Assembly (NCBI GenBank): GCA_009691705.1
Contig: SIAR01000003.1
Location: 33,879-97,878 of the forward strand
Reading direction: 5' to 3'
Length of the DNA: 64,000 nt
Source: Phycisphaerales bacterium
GTDB lineage: Bacteria; Planctomycetota; Phycisphaerae; Phycisphaerales; SM1A02
A program made the translations under genes and the position numbers. Shown piece by piece: positions 45,297 through 54,863 of the stretch. Each line of letters opens with the position of its first letter. The stretch's first letter is position 1. The notes beneath the pieces are model-generated. The model worked only from the letters and a program-made list of their open reading frames with translations. It did not search any database and was not told the origin of the DNA.

Positions 45297-46783
45297 TGGC
45301 AAAGCGCAGCGGCGCCAACCGTGGTGACTCTGCGCCGAGAGTCGATCCTCAAGAGGCGGCGCGTCTCTTGAAAGCGATGCCACCAAACGCCCCCGAGGCC
45401 GAGATGGCCTTGCTTGGCAGCATGTTGATCGAGCCTGGCGCGATTGGCGACGTCGTGGGAATCGTTCGCAACGCAGACGACTTCTTTCAGGACAAGCATC
45501 GCACGATCTATTCGACGATGGTTGAGATCTACGACCGCACCTCGTCGGTGGATGTCGTTCGGCTGAATCAGACATTGTCAGATCGTCAGGTGCTCGAAGC
45601 GATTGGCGGTCTTGAGTATCTCATCCAACTTTCAGAGAGCGTGCCAAGCGCGCAGTTCGCGACTGAGTATGCCCGCGCCGTGCGCGACAAGGCCACGCTT
45701 CGACAACTGATCGATGCATCTGGGTCAACCGTGCACGACGCCTTTCATTCGACCGAAGAAGCGCAGATGGTGCTCGAGACTGCCGAGCAGCGTATTTTTT
45801 CGATCGCGCAGAATCGTGAGTCAACACCCTTCGCCGATTTGCCGCAATTGCTGCGCGAAACTATGGAGGCGCTGCAGTCGCGTGATGGATCGGGTTTGAC
45901 CGGACTCGCATCGGGATTCGAAGATGTGGATGAGATGACGAGTGGATTGCAGCGCGGAGAGATGTTGATCGTCGCGGCCCGTCCGTCCATGGGAAAGACT
46001 GCGTTGGCGCTAAACATGATGGAGGGTGTCGCACTCGCAGGTCAGCCCGTTGCCATGTTCAGTCTCGAAATGGGTCGTCAACAATTGGTGCAGCGATTGC
46101 TCTGCGCCAAAGCTGGCGTCGATGGACAGCGACTGCGGCGCGGCACACTGCAAGCAGATGACAACCGCCGACTCGTTGCGGCCTGCGACGCATTACAGTC
46201 TTCGAAGATTTTCATTGACGACACCGCTGGTTTGACACTCTTGCAGTTGCGTTCGAAAGCACGGCGCATGAAAGAGAAGTTTGACATCGGATGCATCTTC
46301 ATCGATTACCTGCAGTTGATGAGTTCTGGTTTGCGCAGTGAGAGCCGGCAGGTTGAGGTCAGCGAGATCAGCCGAGGCATCAAGGCGATGGCGCGTGAAC
46401 TGAATGTTCCGGTGGTCTGCTTGTCGCAGTTGAACCGCGCCGCCGAGCAGCGCGAAGGGCACCGTCCCCGAATGAGTGATTTGCGCGAGTCTGGGTCGAT
46501 CGAACAAGACGCAGACGTCATCTTGATGTTGCACCGCGAGGAGTACTACCACCAGGGTGATCCTGAATGGTCTGAGACGAATCTCGATAAGGTCGGGATG
46601 GCAGAACTCATTTTCGCAAAGCAGCGCAATGGACCAACAGGAGTTGTGAAACTCGTGTGGGATCAGAGTTCGACTTGCTTCCGCTCATACTCGCCGCTCT
46701 CTGCGCCGGCAGGGGTTGAGTATCGAAGTTTCGAACCACGGGGTGGCGTGTACGGAAGTAGCGCGGACGATCTCCCAACTTGA
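45296..46783 (+). CDS. dnaB: Replicative DNA helicase DnaB
   Basis: A 495-residue hexameric helicase. The N-terminal domain (about 30-130; AEMALLGSMLIEPGAIGDV) is followed by a RecA-like motor with Walker A (AARPSMGKTALALNMMEG), Walker B (IFIDYLQLMSSG) and the DnaB motif VCLSQLNRAAEQREGHRPRM. No intein is inserted, although dnaB is a common site. A basic 20-residue N-terminal extension precedes the core. Confidence 0.97.
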   Translation: MAKRSGANRGDSAPRVDPQEAARLLKAMPPNAPEAEMALLGSMLIEPGAIGDVVGIVRNADDFFQDKHRTIYSTMVEIYDRTSSVDVVRLNQTLSDRQVLEAIGGLEYLIQLSESVPSAQFATEYARAVRDKATLRQLIDASGSTVHDAFHSTEEAQMVLETAEQRIFSIAQNRESTPFADLPQLLRETMEALQSRDGSGLTGLASGFEDVDEMTSGLQRGEMLIVAARPSMGKTALALNMMEGVALAGQPVAMFSLEMGRQQLVQRLLCAKAGVDGQRLRRGTLQADDNRRLVAACDALQSSKIFIDDTAGLTLLQLRSKARRMKEKFDIGCIFIDYLQLMSSGLRSESRQVEVSEISRGIKAMARELNVPVVCLSQLNRAAEQREGHRPRMSDLRESGSIEQDADVILMLHREEYYHQGDPEWSETNLDKVGMAELIFAKQRNGPTGVVKLVWDQSSTCFRSYSPLSAPAGVEYRSFEPRGGVYGSSADDLPT

Positions 46784-46793
46784 TCGAGACGCA

Positions 46794-46799
46794 TAGACT
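46794..46799 (+). promoter_or_regulatory. Putative -10 element of the ECF sigma operon (TAGACT)
   Basis: TAGACT lies eight bases before ATG 46808 in the 24-base gap after dnaB. This would make the first gene of the eight-gene unit leaderless. Confidence 0.45.
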
Positions 46800-46807
46800 C
46801 GCTGAAT

Positions 46808-47395
46808 ATGAGTGAGGGTCAGGATGACCAACTTCGCAAAGACCAAATCGCCCAATGGCTTGCCCGCGCAGGTCGGGGCGACGAGCAGGCGTGGAGGCTT
46901 TTGGTTGAAGAGTTTTCCCCCCGCGTCTTTGGACTGCTTCGAGCGCAGCGTATCGATGCAGACCTCGCCGAAGAACTCACCCAATCGGTCTTTGCAACGC
47001 TAGTAGAGAAACTCTCTGGCTATACCGAACAGGGGCAGTTTGAGGCTTGGATCTTTCGAGTCGCAATCAACCGCCTTCGCGATGAGATGCGCCGGCGTTC
47101 TCGCCATGCCCGATCTGGAAGCGAAGATGGCATCGCAGCAGCGAAGAGTTCAGGGATGGGTGGAGAGGGTTATAGGACCGTTGAAGAGTCGCAAGTCGTT
47201 GCCCTAGAAGGGGCAATGGCAGAACTCTCGCGGGCTGACCGAGAGATAATTGACCTTCGTCACACTGGCGGGTTGAGTTTCAAACAGATTGCCCACCTGC
47301 TCAAAGAGCCTGTGGGAACCCTGCTCGCGCGACACCACCGAGCGCTCTCGAGACTGCGCGAGATGATCGAATTGCGTTCAAAGCGGCGAGGATAA
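46808..47395 (+). CDS. ECF-type RNA polymerase sigma factor
   Basis: A 195-residue sigma factor. Region 2 is at about 25-95 (ELTQSVFATLVEKLSGYTEQ and WIFRVAINRLRDEMRRR); region 4 is at about 135-190 (LSRADREIIDLRHTGGLSFK and EPVGTLLARHHRALSRLREM). It heads a run of eight close genes. Unlike many ECF genes it is not followed by a recognisable zinc-type anti-sigma factor. It may control its own operon. Confidence 0.93.
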   Translation: MSEGQDDQLRKDQIAQWLARAGRGDEQAWRLLVEEFSPRVFGLLRAQRIDADLAEELTQSVFATLVEKLSGYTEQGQFEAWIFRVAINRLRDEMRRRSRHARSGSEDGIAAAKSSGMGGEGYRTVEESQVVALEGAMAELSRADREIIDLRHTGGLSFKQIAHLLKEPVGTLLARHHRALSRLREMIELRSKRRG

Positions 47396-47436
47396 TTCGT
47401 GCAATCGACCATGCCACACGACGTTCTACACCACGC

Positions 47437-47958
47437 ATGAAGTTCACTGGATTGCATCCGAGCGGTGGGGATGAGTCGGAGGACTTCCACTCAGACCACA
47501 TCAACCATCGACTTCTTGAGCACGCGCTCGAAGCGCGCGGTGTTCAAATGCGTGACCGTGCTGGTCTCGCCGAACGCGTCTTGCGGTCTAACCCACTCAT
47601 TCGGCGTGGTCTGGATCATGCAAGTGTTGGATCGATTGACAGTTGGAAGGATCGCTGGGGAATGGGTCTCGCGATCGCCGCGTCTCTCGCCGCTGCCGTC
47701 TTTGTGATGAATGTCATCGATGTTCGTAGGGCGATCCCTAATCAACAAGTCGTTGCGACGGCCGACTCGGGGGGAACGATGTCTGAACCGGTGCTCGTGT
47801 CACTGCTCGCCGGGAGTGAAGTTGTCACGGATAGCGGTGACCAAGAGTTTGTGGTAGATGAGTGGAGCGCGATGCCGATTCTGAGATTGCGCGATGCATC
47901 CTTCGGCGACTTGAATGCAGAAGTGCAACTCATCCTCGCCTCGGCCGGAACCACCTGA
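47437..47958 (+). CDS. Single-pass membrane protein after ECF sigma (possible anti-sigma)
   Basis: A 173-residue protein with one membrane segment (about 76-92; MGLAIAASLAAAVFVMNVID). The cytoplasmic N-terminal part has a helical RLLEHALEARGVQMRDRAGL stretch. The periplasmic part has no known domain. Position and topology match anti-sigma factors, but the HxxxCxxC zinc motif is absent, so the role is inference. No family recognised. Confidence 0.65.
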   Translation: MKFTGLHPSGGDESEDFHSDHINHRLLEHALEARGVQMRDRAGLAERVLRSNPLIRRGLDHASVGSIDSWKDRWGMGLAIAASLAAAVFVMNVIDVRRAIPNQQVVATADSGGTMSEPVLVSLLAGSEVVTDSGDQEFVVDEWSAMPILRLRDASFGDLNAEVQLILASAGTT

Positions 47959-47970
47959 GTAAATGACGTG

Positions 47971-48711
47971 ATGCTTTCAGTGTGCATTCTCTGCTCAGCA
48001 CTCGCCGCACGAGAAGTCGACGCTGAAGCAGGCGTACGGCTTTCGTCCCACGAGTCTGCTGTTGGGTGCGTGATCGCGGTGGGAGACACGACTGCATGCC
48101 AAGCACAGATTGAGTGCCAGACACGAACTGGATGCCCAGAGCCTGATGCGCTCATCGCCGTGGCGCGGGATGTCGCGCCGGAATGGGCCAAAACACTCGA
48201 AGAAGCTCGGGCGAAAGATCCCGCGACCTTTCGAATCGCCGCAGAAAGGATGGGCAAGCGGCTGGCATCGCTGGCAGTCCTACGTCGACACAAACCCGCT
48301 CTCTATGCCCTGCGCGTAGAAGAACTTCGCGTGCAGGGACAACTTGAGGGACTTGGCGCGCAGTGGGGAAGCGCGCAACTTGGCAATCGCCAAGCAGAGG
48401 CGCAGCAGATCGAGTCACAGATCCGAGCGCTTGCTGGAACAATTGTCGATCTCAACCTGCGATCGCGCGCGATGGAGTTGGCAGAGATTGACACGGTGAT
48501 GCGCACGATGCGCTCTGGGCTCGAACAGGATGCCAGGGCGCGCGACGAGACGGTCAGCAAGATTGTGGATGCATATCGCGACGGTCGCGAAGCGCCAGTC
48601 TTGGGCGTGCTCTTGGGCGGCCGTTCGCCTGTTGATTCAGCGACGCCCGCCGCGACGCAGCCTGTGGTGCCATCCGTGCCATCCGTGCCATCCGTGCCAT
48701 CCGCGCCGTAG
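47971..48711 (+). CDS. Secreted helical protein (Spy/CpxP-like), ending in a Pro-Ser-Val repeat
   Basis: A 246-residue protein with a short hydrophobic N-terminus, a Cys-rich stretch (CQAQIECQTRTGC) and two long amphipathic helices to about 215. Its fold resembles periplasmic sensor/chaperone proteins of the Spy/CpxP type that often follow an ECF sigma and its anti-sigma in planctomycete operons. The C-terminus is four Val-Pro-Ser units encoded by a DNA repeat. GTG 47968 is an alternative start just ahead of ATG 47971. Confidence 0.6.
   Translation: MLSVCILCSALAAREVDAEAGVRLSSHESAVGCVIAVGDTTACQAQIECQTRTGCPEPDALIAVARDVAPEWAKTLEEARAKDPATFRIAAERMGKRLASLAVLRRHKPALYALRVEELRVQGQLEGLGAQWGSAQLGNRQAEAQQIESQIRALAGTIVDLNLRSRAMELAEIDTVMRTMRSGLEQDARARDETVSKIVDAYRDGREAPVLGVLLGGRSPVDSATPAATQPVVPSVPSVPSVPSAP
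48667..48702 (+). repeat. Four 9-bp direct repeats (GTGCCATCC)
   Basis: Four perfect tandem copies of a nine-base unit, each encoding Val-Pro-Ser at the end of the upstream gene. They could vary in copy number. Confidence 0.95.
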
Positions 48712-48714
48712 TCT
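48709..48714 (+). promoter_or_regulatory. Putative -10 element (TAGTCT) sharing the upstream stop codon
   Basis: TAGTCT starts with the TAG stop of the Spy-like gene and lies eight bases before GTG 48723 of the first permease gene. Either a second, leaderless start inside the operon or chance. Confidence 0.3.
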
Positions 48715-48722
48715 GTCGGTCA

Positions 48723-49721
48723 GTGAGCGCGAATAAAACAGCACGGCGGATTCCCGGAGGTTTCGGAGTGGCAGTTCTCGCTGTTGTGCTACTTGCCTGT
48801 GCGTGTTCACTTCCATGGACGGTTGGTCGCGTTGATCGAGCAGGGGGTGCACCAGTTCGGAGGTATGAGGCGGGAAATCTCGAGCTGTCGTTGCTTGCTC
48901 CATCCTGGTGGCATGATTCGCCAGCCGTGCAGTCGACCATCGCGGCGCAGCTCGCTGCGGGTGCCTATGTTCCAACGCGCATCCTCGGAACCGATCGGCA
49001 TGGTCGCGATGTCCTGGCACGTTGCTTGATGGGCGGCGCGGTGAGTCTGCTCATCGGTCTCAGTGCAGCGCTCGTGGCAGTGGGATTTGGCACGCTGTAC
49101 GGCGCGGCGAGCGCCGCGTGTGGCGGCCGCGTCGATGGCTCAATGATGCGTGTTGTTGACGTGATGTATGGACTTCCATCGATGCTGTTGGTGGTGCTCT
49201 TTGCGGTCGCTGCCGAGGGAGTGCTCGAGCGGTTGGGCCTCGAGCGCACGGGACCTGGTCATCAATTCTTTGATGTTGCCATCCTGTTGCTTGCCATCGG
49301 TGCAACTAGTTGGCTGACCGTTGCGCGTGTGATTCGCGGTCAGGTGCTGAGCCTGCGCGGTCAACTCTTCATGGAGGCGTGTCGGGCAGTTGGAGTTGGT
49401 CCCTGGCGGCAATTTCGGTTGCATTATCTGCCCAACGTCGTGGCGCCAGTTGCCGTCTATGCCGCACTCGCTGTACCAGCGGCGATTTTGTCAGAGAGTT
49501 TTCTGAGCTTTCTTGGGATCGGTGTGCGCGAACCCCTTCCATCGTGGGGCAATCTCGCGTCGGAGGGACTCGCGGAAGTGAACACAATCCATAGCCGTTG
49601 GTGGCTCTTGCTCTGGCCGTGCATCTCGATCGGGGGCACACTGCTCGCGCTGAACTTTGTTGGCGACACCTTGCGTTCGGCGGTCGATCCTGCCTCGCGT
49701 CGACGCATCCCAACTGCGTGA
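48723..49721 (+). CDS. Peptide-type ABC transporter permease (DppC-like, first copy)
   Basis: A 332-residue membrane protein. About six segments, with TRILGTDRHGRDVLARCLMGG (family start of the BPD domain) and the ATPase-coupling EAA loop in LFMEACRAVGVGPWRQFRLHYLPN. Starts at GTG 48723. Its length and the single BPD domain match OppC/DppC. A second OppC-type permease is encoded 3.5 kb further on, so this one may serve a different half-transporter. Confidence 0.9.
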   Translation: MSANKTARRIPGGFGVAVLAVVLLACACSLPWTVGRVDRAGGAPVRRYEAGNLELSLLAPSWWHDSPAVQSTIAAQLAAGAYVPTRILGTDRHGRDVLARCLMGGAVSLLIGLSAALVAVGFGTLYGAASAACGGRVDGSMMRVVDVMYGLPSMLLVVLFAVAAEGVLERLGLERTGPGHQFFDVAILLLAIGATSWLTVARVIRGQVLSLRGQLFMEACRAVGVGPWRQFRLHYLPNVVAPVAVYAALAVPAAILSESFLSFLGIGVREPLPSWGNLASEGLAEVNTIHSRWWLLLWPCISIGGTLLALNFVGDTLRSAVDPASRRRIPTA

Positions 49722-49738
49722 TAGGATCCAAATTTCCT

Positions 49739-51673
49739 ATGCAAAATCGATTTGGAATCAAAGATTTCATCGTGATTATTCTGCTTTTGTCGATCCTCGC
49801 AACGCTGTGGCTCTCGATGATTCGGGGCGATCGCCAGTGGCCAGTGCTGCAGACTCTTCTCGAACAGGGGCGCAACATGGAGTCGCGTATGTCGACGTTC
49901 GAAACGCACCTGCAATCTGGTGCAGGAGTCGCCGCGAGCGGTGCGACATCGAACACAGCCACTGCACCCGTAGCCGCAGCGCGCGACGAGTCATGGGCGC
50001 GGGCTGGCGTTGCCATCGCCTGGCAAGCAGCGCCAGCGTTTTCAAACGACCCAGCGCAGGTGGCTGGTTTCAAGCCTGGTGGTGAGTTCGTCGAGATTTT
50101 TGAGGGGCAACCACAGAAGGTCACCCCATATCTCTACGCCGACGTATATGGCAGCCGCGTTGTCGACCGCATTTGCGAATCACTCGCGACATTCGATCCA
50201 AAGACCATGAAGTTGGTTGGATCGCTCTCCGATGCGTGGCAGATCGATCCCGATGGTCTGTGGATTCGCGCCCACATCAACCCCAAGGCGCGCTTCAGCG
50301 ACCGAACGCCCGTCACCGCCGAAGACGTGCGCTGGACATACATGGACTTCATCATGAATCCATCGATTGACGCCGATCGCACGCGCTCGACGCTCGCAGA
50401 CGTATTAACGGGCGTGACGGTCATCGACCCCCTGACCATCGAGTTTCATTTCAAGGACTCGCTTTTTACAAACATACTTGCGGCCATGGGAAATCCGATT
50501 CTTCCCAAGCATTTTTATTCGCAGTTCGAGCCAGCGCAGATCAATCAATCCACTGGTCTATTGATGGGGTCTGGCCCATTCACGATGGAACGCCTTCCAA
50601 CGGGAGCGCAGGATCTCGCGAGTCAGTGGACTCCCGGAACGGACATCGTCATCGTGCGCAATTCGAACTGGTGGTGCGGACGGGCGCCACTCGATCAACA
50701 ACGCTTCCGAACGATCAAGGATGACCTTGCCCGACTCGTCGCATTCCGAAACAACGAGGCATCTATGGTGCTGCCAACTTCACCGCAATTCAACACTGTG
50801 TTGCGCGATGAGCCAGAGTTCGAAAAGAGCAACTACGCGCTGAAGTGGGTGAATATGCGCAGTGGTTACTCATTCATCGCCTGGCAGTGTGGACCGCGCG
50901 GCGAGACTGGGCGATTAACTCCGTTCACCGATGTGCGGGTTCGTCAAGCGATGACACTGCTTCTCGACCGTGAGAAAATGATTCGCGACATCTGGGATGG
51001 CATCGGCACGGTGTCAAAAGGCCCCTTCAACCCGGAGAGTCCTGCGGCAAACGCGGCACTTTCTCCAATGCCATTCGATCCAGATGCTGCGCAAGTGTTG
51101 CTAAAGGACGCGGGCTGGGAAGACCGCAACGCCGATGGAATTCTTGAGAACGCCAAGGGAGAAAAATTCGAGTTTGAATACACCTATGCGACGGGTGGCG
51201 AGATTGGCGAGCGCATCGCGCGGTTTACGCAAGACTCGTACAAGAAGGCTGGAATCGTAATGACGACTCGTCCCATCGATTGGAGTCGCTACCAAGACAT
51301 AATCAAGTCGCGCGACTTTGACGCCCTCACGATGGCATGGAGTGCCTCGGCTCCTGAGAGCGATCCCAAGCAGATCTTTCACTCCGAGAGCATGGCGAAG
51401 GGGCGGGACAATTTTTCGCAGTGGTCGAGCCCTGCCGCGGACGCACTCATCGAGCAGGGGCGCCGTGCGATGGATGAAGAATCACGCATGCTGATTTGGC
51501 ATCAACTCGAGGCGGTCATTGCCAAGGAGCAGCCATACACGTTCATCCGTGTCGCACCTTGGTTGAGGTTTATCAAGCGAGAGTTCGGAAACGTGCGCAT
51601 GTATAAGACTGGACTCTCGCCCGAAGAGTTTTTCTTTGTGTCGCCATCAGCGACTCCGCAGCCCGGTACCTGA
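49739..51673 (+). CDS. Solute-binding protein family 5, membrane-anchored
   Basis: A 644-residue extracytoplasmic binding protein. It has an uncleaved-looking N-terminal membrane segment (about 9-28; DFIVIILLLSILATLWLSMI) and no lipobox. The SBP_bac_5 domain runs from about 120 to 630: LVGSLSDAWQIDPDGLWIRA, FSDRTPVTAEDVRWTYMDF and VRVRQAMTLLLDREKMIRD are family blocks. It probably feeds peptides, or similar solutes, to the permeases beside it. ATG 49739 lies 17 bases after the permease stop. Confidence 0.93.
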   Translation: MQNRFGIKDFIVIILLLSILATLWLSMIRGDRQWPVLQTLLEQGRNMESRMSTFETHLQSGAGVAASGATSNTATAPVAAARDESWARAGVAIAWQAAPAFSNDPAQVAGFKPGGEFVEIFEGQPQKVTPYLYADVYGSRVVDRICESLATFDPKTMKLVGSLSDAWQIDPDGLWIRAHINPKARFSDRTPVTAEDVRWTYMDFIMNPSIDADRTRSTLADVLTGVTVIDPLTIEFHFKDSLFTNILAAMGNPILPKHFYSQFEPAQINQSTGLLMGSGPFTMERLPTGAQDLASQWTPGTDIVIVRNSNWWCGRAPLDQQRFRTIKDDLARLVAFRNNEASMVLPTSPQFNTVLRDEPEFEKSNYALKWVNMRSGYSFIAWQCGPRGETGRLTPFTDVRVRQAMTLLLDREKMIRDIWDGIGTVSKGPFNPESPAANAALSPMPFDPDAAQVLLKDAGWEDRNADGILENAKGEKFEFEYTYATGGEIGERIARFTQDSYKKAGIVMTTRPIDWSRYQDIIKSRDFDALTMAWSASAPESDPKQIFHSESMAKGRDNFSQWSSPAADALIEQGRRAMDEESRMLIWHQLEAVIAKEQPYTFIRVAPWLRFIKREFGNVRMYKTGLSPEEFFFVSPSATPQPGT

Positions 51674-51688
51674 TTCGGTTCGCACCCC

Positions 51689-53227
51689 ATGCTTCCGTAC
51701 ATCAGTCGACGCCTGCTCTTCATGATTCCAACGCTGATTGGGATGACCTTCATGGTCTATTGCCTCATCGCGTTGGCGCCAGGCGGATTCAGTGCCAGCG
51801 CGTCTGCAGCGGCGGGTGGAGGAAGCCCCGCAGGCGGCGATCCACGCATTGCCGAAGCGCGATTTCGCGATCGTTTTCGCCTCGATGAATCGGTGGTCAT
51901 GCAATACGCACAGTGGCTCGGGCGCATTTCGCCGCTCAAGTTTGGATCGCGCGCGCAAATAGATTCAACCGGTGAGCGCATCTACGCGCCGCGCGATCTG
52001 CCAACGATGCTGATGGCTGCTCCTTGGCAGGCGGGGGATCGATCTGCCGTGGCTGCCGCAACTGCGACTACGTCCTTCGTCGCCGCGGATACCGAGGTCG
52101 GACTTCGCCAGCAGTACCGGGCGTTGGCCCGCGAAAATGGAAGTGCGCGCGAGGCGTTCGTCGGCGCACTCGCGTCTCTGCGCATCGCTCTGGCGCAGTA
52201 TGCCGATGCGACGCAACAGTCGGCGCTCGTCGATCGGCGCGGTGAGTTGCCTGCTTCCAAACTGAGTGCGCTGCGAATCGATGTCGCCTCTGCGCAGTGG
52301 CCGGCAGTGCAGGCCGCCGCTGATGTTGCGCTTGAGGCGCAGGCACGAGCGGCGAGTGCGCGCGCACTGCTCGCATTGTGCTTTCAAGCGCAACCGTTTG
52401 AACAGGCTGGAGTGGGAGTGATTCCTGGGCTCGTCTCGATCGGCGCACCTGACATGGGATGGAGCCGCACGAAGAACCGTCCCGTGGCGAGTCTGATTCT
52501 TGAGGCGCTTCCAGTCACGCTGCTGATCAACCTCATCGCATTCCCACTGATCTATCTCGTGGCGATCCCCACCGGCATGCTCGCCGCCGCGCGACGGGGT
52601 TCGTGGTTCGACGTGCTCAGCGGTGGGTTATTCATCGCGCTTTGGTCGATTCCAGTTGTGTGGGCGGGTGTGCTCGCCGTCGGTTTTCTCGCGAACAAAC
52701 AGTATCTCGGGCTCTTTCCGGTTGCCGGTCTTCATGCCACTAACTCATCGTCAATCGCGTTTCTTCCGAGTTGGAACGCAACTGGGTTTCAACCCGGCTG
52801 GATGTTGGATTTGGGATGGCATCTCGTACTTCCCGTGGTCTGCTTGGTCTACGCGGGCTTCGCAGTGCTTTCGCGTCAGACGCGCGCGGCGATGCTCGAC
52901 AACTTGAATGCCGACTATGTGCGAACAGCAAAGGCCAAGGGAGTCTCGCGCCGCGACATCATCTTGCGCCATGTCTTTCGAAACTCACTCTTGCCGCTGA
53001 TCACGATGTTCGTCTCGATCTTTCCCGCGATGCTCTCTGGCAGCGTCATTGTCGAGAAAATCTTTTCGATTCCCGGAATGGGATCGTTGATGCTCGAGGC
53101 GGTGAGTTTGCATGACTCTGAAGTGATGCTCGCAAACACCATCATGGTTGGCTGCGTGAGTCTGATCGCCTTGTTGATCGCGGACATTCTGTATGCATTG
53201 GCAGATCCGAGAGTCTCCTATGCCTGA
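51689..53227 (+). CDS. ABC transporter permease (DppB/OppB-like) with large periplasmic insertion
   Basis: A 512-residue permease against about 310-340 for the family. The N-terminal segment (about 10-33) is followed by an insertion of about 200 residues (50-250), Ala-rich and helical, before the remaining five membrane segments. The coupling loop NLNADYVRTAKAKGVSRRDI is intact, as is VEKIFSIPGMGSLMLEAV. The insertion would lie in the periplasm and could contact the anchored binding protein. Its stop overlaps the next start by eight bases. Confidence 0.93.
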   Translation: MLPYISRRLLFMIPTLIGMTFMVYCLIALAPGGFSASASAAAGGGSPAGGDPRIAEARFRDRFRLDESVVMQYAQWLGRISPLKFGSRAQIDSTGERIYAPRDLPTMLMAAPWQAGDRSAVAAATATTSFVAADTEVGLRQQYRALARENGSAREAFVGALASLRIALAQYADATQQSALVDRRGELPASKLSALRIDVASAQWPAVQAAADVALEAQARAASARALLALCFQAQPFEQAGVGVIPGLVSIGAPDMGWSRTKNRPVASLILEALPVTLLINLIAFPLIYLVAIPTGMLAAARRGSWFDVLSGGLFIALWSIPVVWAGVLAVGFLANKQYLGLFPVAGLHATNSSSIAFLPSWNATGFQPGWMLDLGWHLVLPVVCLVYAGFAVLSRQTRAAMLDNLNADYVRTAKAKGVSRRDIILRHVFRNSLLPLITMFVSIFPAMLSGSVIVEKIFSIPGMGSLMLEAVSLHDSEVMLANTIMVGCVSLIALLIADILYALADPRVSYA

Positions 53228-54863
53228 GGCAATTTCAGGGGTTGAAGCGATGCGTGGCATCGGCAGTGCGCAAGCGCGCGGATTCTGGGCGGACGCATGG
53301 GCGCGTGTGTTGAAGGGTCGTCCGGCGCTCTTCGCCATCGGGTGGATCACTCTGGTCGCCCTCGGTGCGGTACTGGCGCCCTTCATCGCCAATGCGAATC
53401 CACTTTGGCTGCAAGTCATCGGCGAGAACGGCGCGGTCATATCCGCCCGCTCGCCGCTCTTCGAATCTCTGACTCCTGCCGACCTTTTACTCTTCTTTGG
53501 TGCGATCGCTGGTGTGGTCTGGCTTGCGATCCCATTGGCAATGGGTCGCGGTGAGCGACTTGGCGTGGTCGTCGTGATGTCGGTCATCGCAGGATTCACA
53601 ATTGTGATCGCATCGTTTGCCGCCGATTGGCTCGACGAACCAGAGCGCATCGGATGGACACGTTCTGTTGCGCAGTGGATTGCCGATCCCACCAATGTCT
53701 GGAGGCGGGTGATCGTGGCTGGAGTCATCGGACTTCCATTCGCACTGATTGCGCTCGCGATTCCATTCTTGCTTGCGGTGCGGGGGCGCCTCATCGTTGT
53801 GACGCTCGCGCTTGCCGCCGTCGCTCTAGCGACGGGTGCGCGTTGGCAGTCGATGCCCGTCGACTTCGATCGATATGTCACGCAAGAAGCTGCGGGACGC
53901 ATTCGCTGTGTCTACACGTTGATTCCTTGGAGCCCCGATCGGCTGCGCAGCGAGTTGATCACTGTGCCACCGATGACAACGGTGGCCAAAGCGTACGAAG
54001 CCAAGGATGCCGCAGCTGGTCGGGAGTTTGAACGCTTCGCCGCGGCAGTGGCAAAGGCGAATCGCGAGGGCAACCAAGAACTCGCAGCGCGTGCGCGCGG
54101 CGATGTCGAACAGGTTGCACGACAGCGGTCGTCGTTACAACGCGAGTGGAAGCCCCTGTTGGTGAGCCCGTTCGCTGCGCATTCTTTCATCCTTGGAACA
54201 GACTCAAATGGTGCGGACGTCTTGGCACAGTTGCTCTGGGCTTGCCGACTCTCGATTTCGGTCGGTTTCGTTTCGACTGGAATCGCCGTCATCATCGGAG
54301 TGACAATGGGATCGATCATGGGCTACTTCGGTGGCAAGATCGACATGCTGCTCTTTCGCGTGGTCGAGATCTTCATGGCCGTGCCGGTGCTCTTCTTGCT
54401 CATCGTTGCCGCAGGAGTATTGCCGCGCAGTACCTACGTGATGATGGCGATCATCGGTTGTCTTTCGTGGACGGGTGCGGCGCGATTCACCCGGGCAGAG
54501 TTCATGAAGTTGCGCCATCAAGACTTTGTGCAGGGGGCACGCGCGTCTGGATTGCCACTGCGATCAATTCTCTTTCGACACATGCTTCCCAATGGGGTGA
54601 CGCCAGTGCTTGTCGATGCCAGTTTCGCGATCGCCGGTGCGATCATCGCTGAGGCGACGCTTTCGTACCTCGGACTTGGTCCGGACAATCAAGCGTCGTG
54701 GGGCAAGTTGCTCTCGAGTGCGACGGGAACGACCGGCACGTTCGTCTGGTGGCTCGCGATCTTTCCTGGTGCTGCGATCTTCTTCTCGGTCTTGGCGTAC
54801 AACATTCTGGGTGGATCGCTGCGCGACGCCATCGACCCCAAACTTCGCAAGGCGGCCCACTAA
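53220..54863 (+). CDS. ABC transporter permease (DppC/OppC-like, second copy) with insertion
   Basis: A 547-residue permease, about 250 longer than OppC. The extra part holds three more membrane segments (about 85-205) and a charged helical stretch (about 250-310). The BPD domain follows: SFILGTDSNGADVLAQLLWA, coupling loop RHQDFVQGARASGLPLRSIL and SYLGLGPDNQASWGKLL. It pairs with the DppB-like protein upstream; both are enlarged at the same side of the membrane. Confidence 0.92.
   Translation: MPEAISGVEAMRGIGSAQARGFWADAWARVLKGRPALFAIGWITLVALGAVLAPFIANANPLWLQVIGENGAVISARSPLFESLTPADLLLFFGAIAGVVWLAIPLAMGRGERLGVVVVMSVIAGFTIVIASFAADWLDEPERIGWTRSVAQWIADPTNVWRRVIVAGVIGLPFALIALAIPFLLAVRGRLIVVTLALAAVALATGARWQSMPVDFDRYVTQEAAGRIRCVYTLIPWSPDRLRSELITVPPMTTVAKAYEAKDAAAGREFERFAAAVAKANREGNQELAARARGDVEQVARQRSSLQREWKPLLVSPFAAHSFILGTDSNGADVLAQLLWACRLSISVGFVSTGIAVIIGVTMGSIMGYFGGKIDMLLFRVVEIFMAVPVLFLLIVAAGVLPRSTYVMMAIIGCLSWTGAARFTRAEFMKLRHQDFVQGARASGLPLRSILFRHMLPNGVTPVLVDASFAIAGAIIAEATLSYLGLGPDNQASWGKLLSSATGTTGTFVWWLAIFPGAAIFFSVLAYNILGGSLRDAIDPKLRKAAH

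Noticed and set aside
49722-49727. TAGGAT before the binding-protein gene as another leaderless promoter
   Set aside because: Spacing to the ATG is 11 bases, outside the 6-8 range, and AGGA may act as a weak ribosome site instead.
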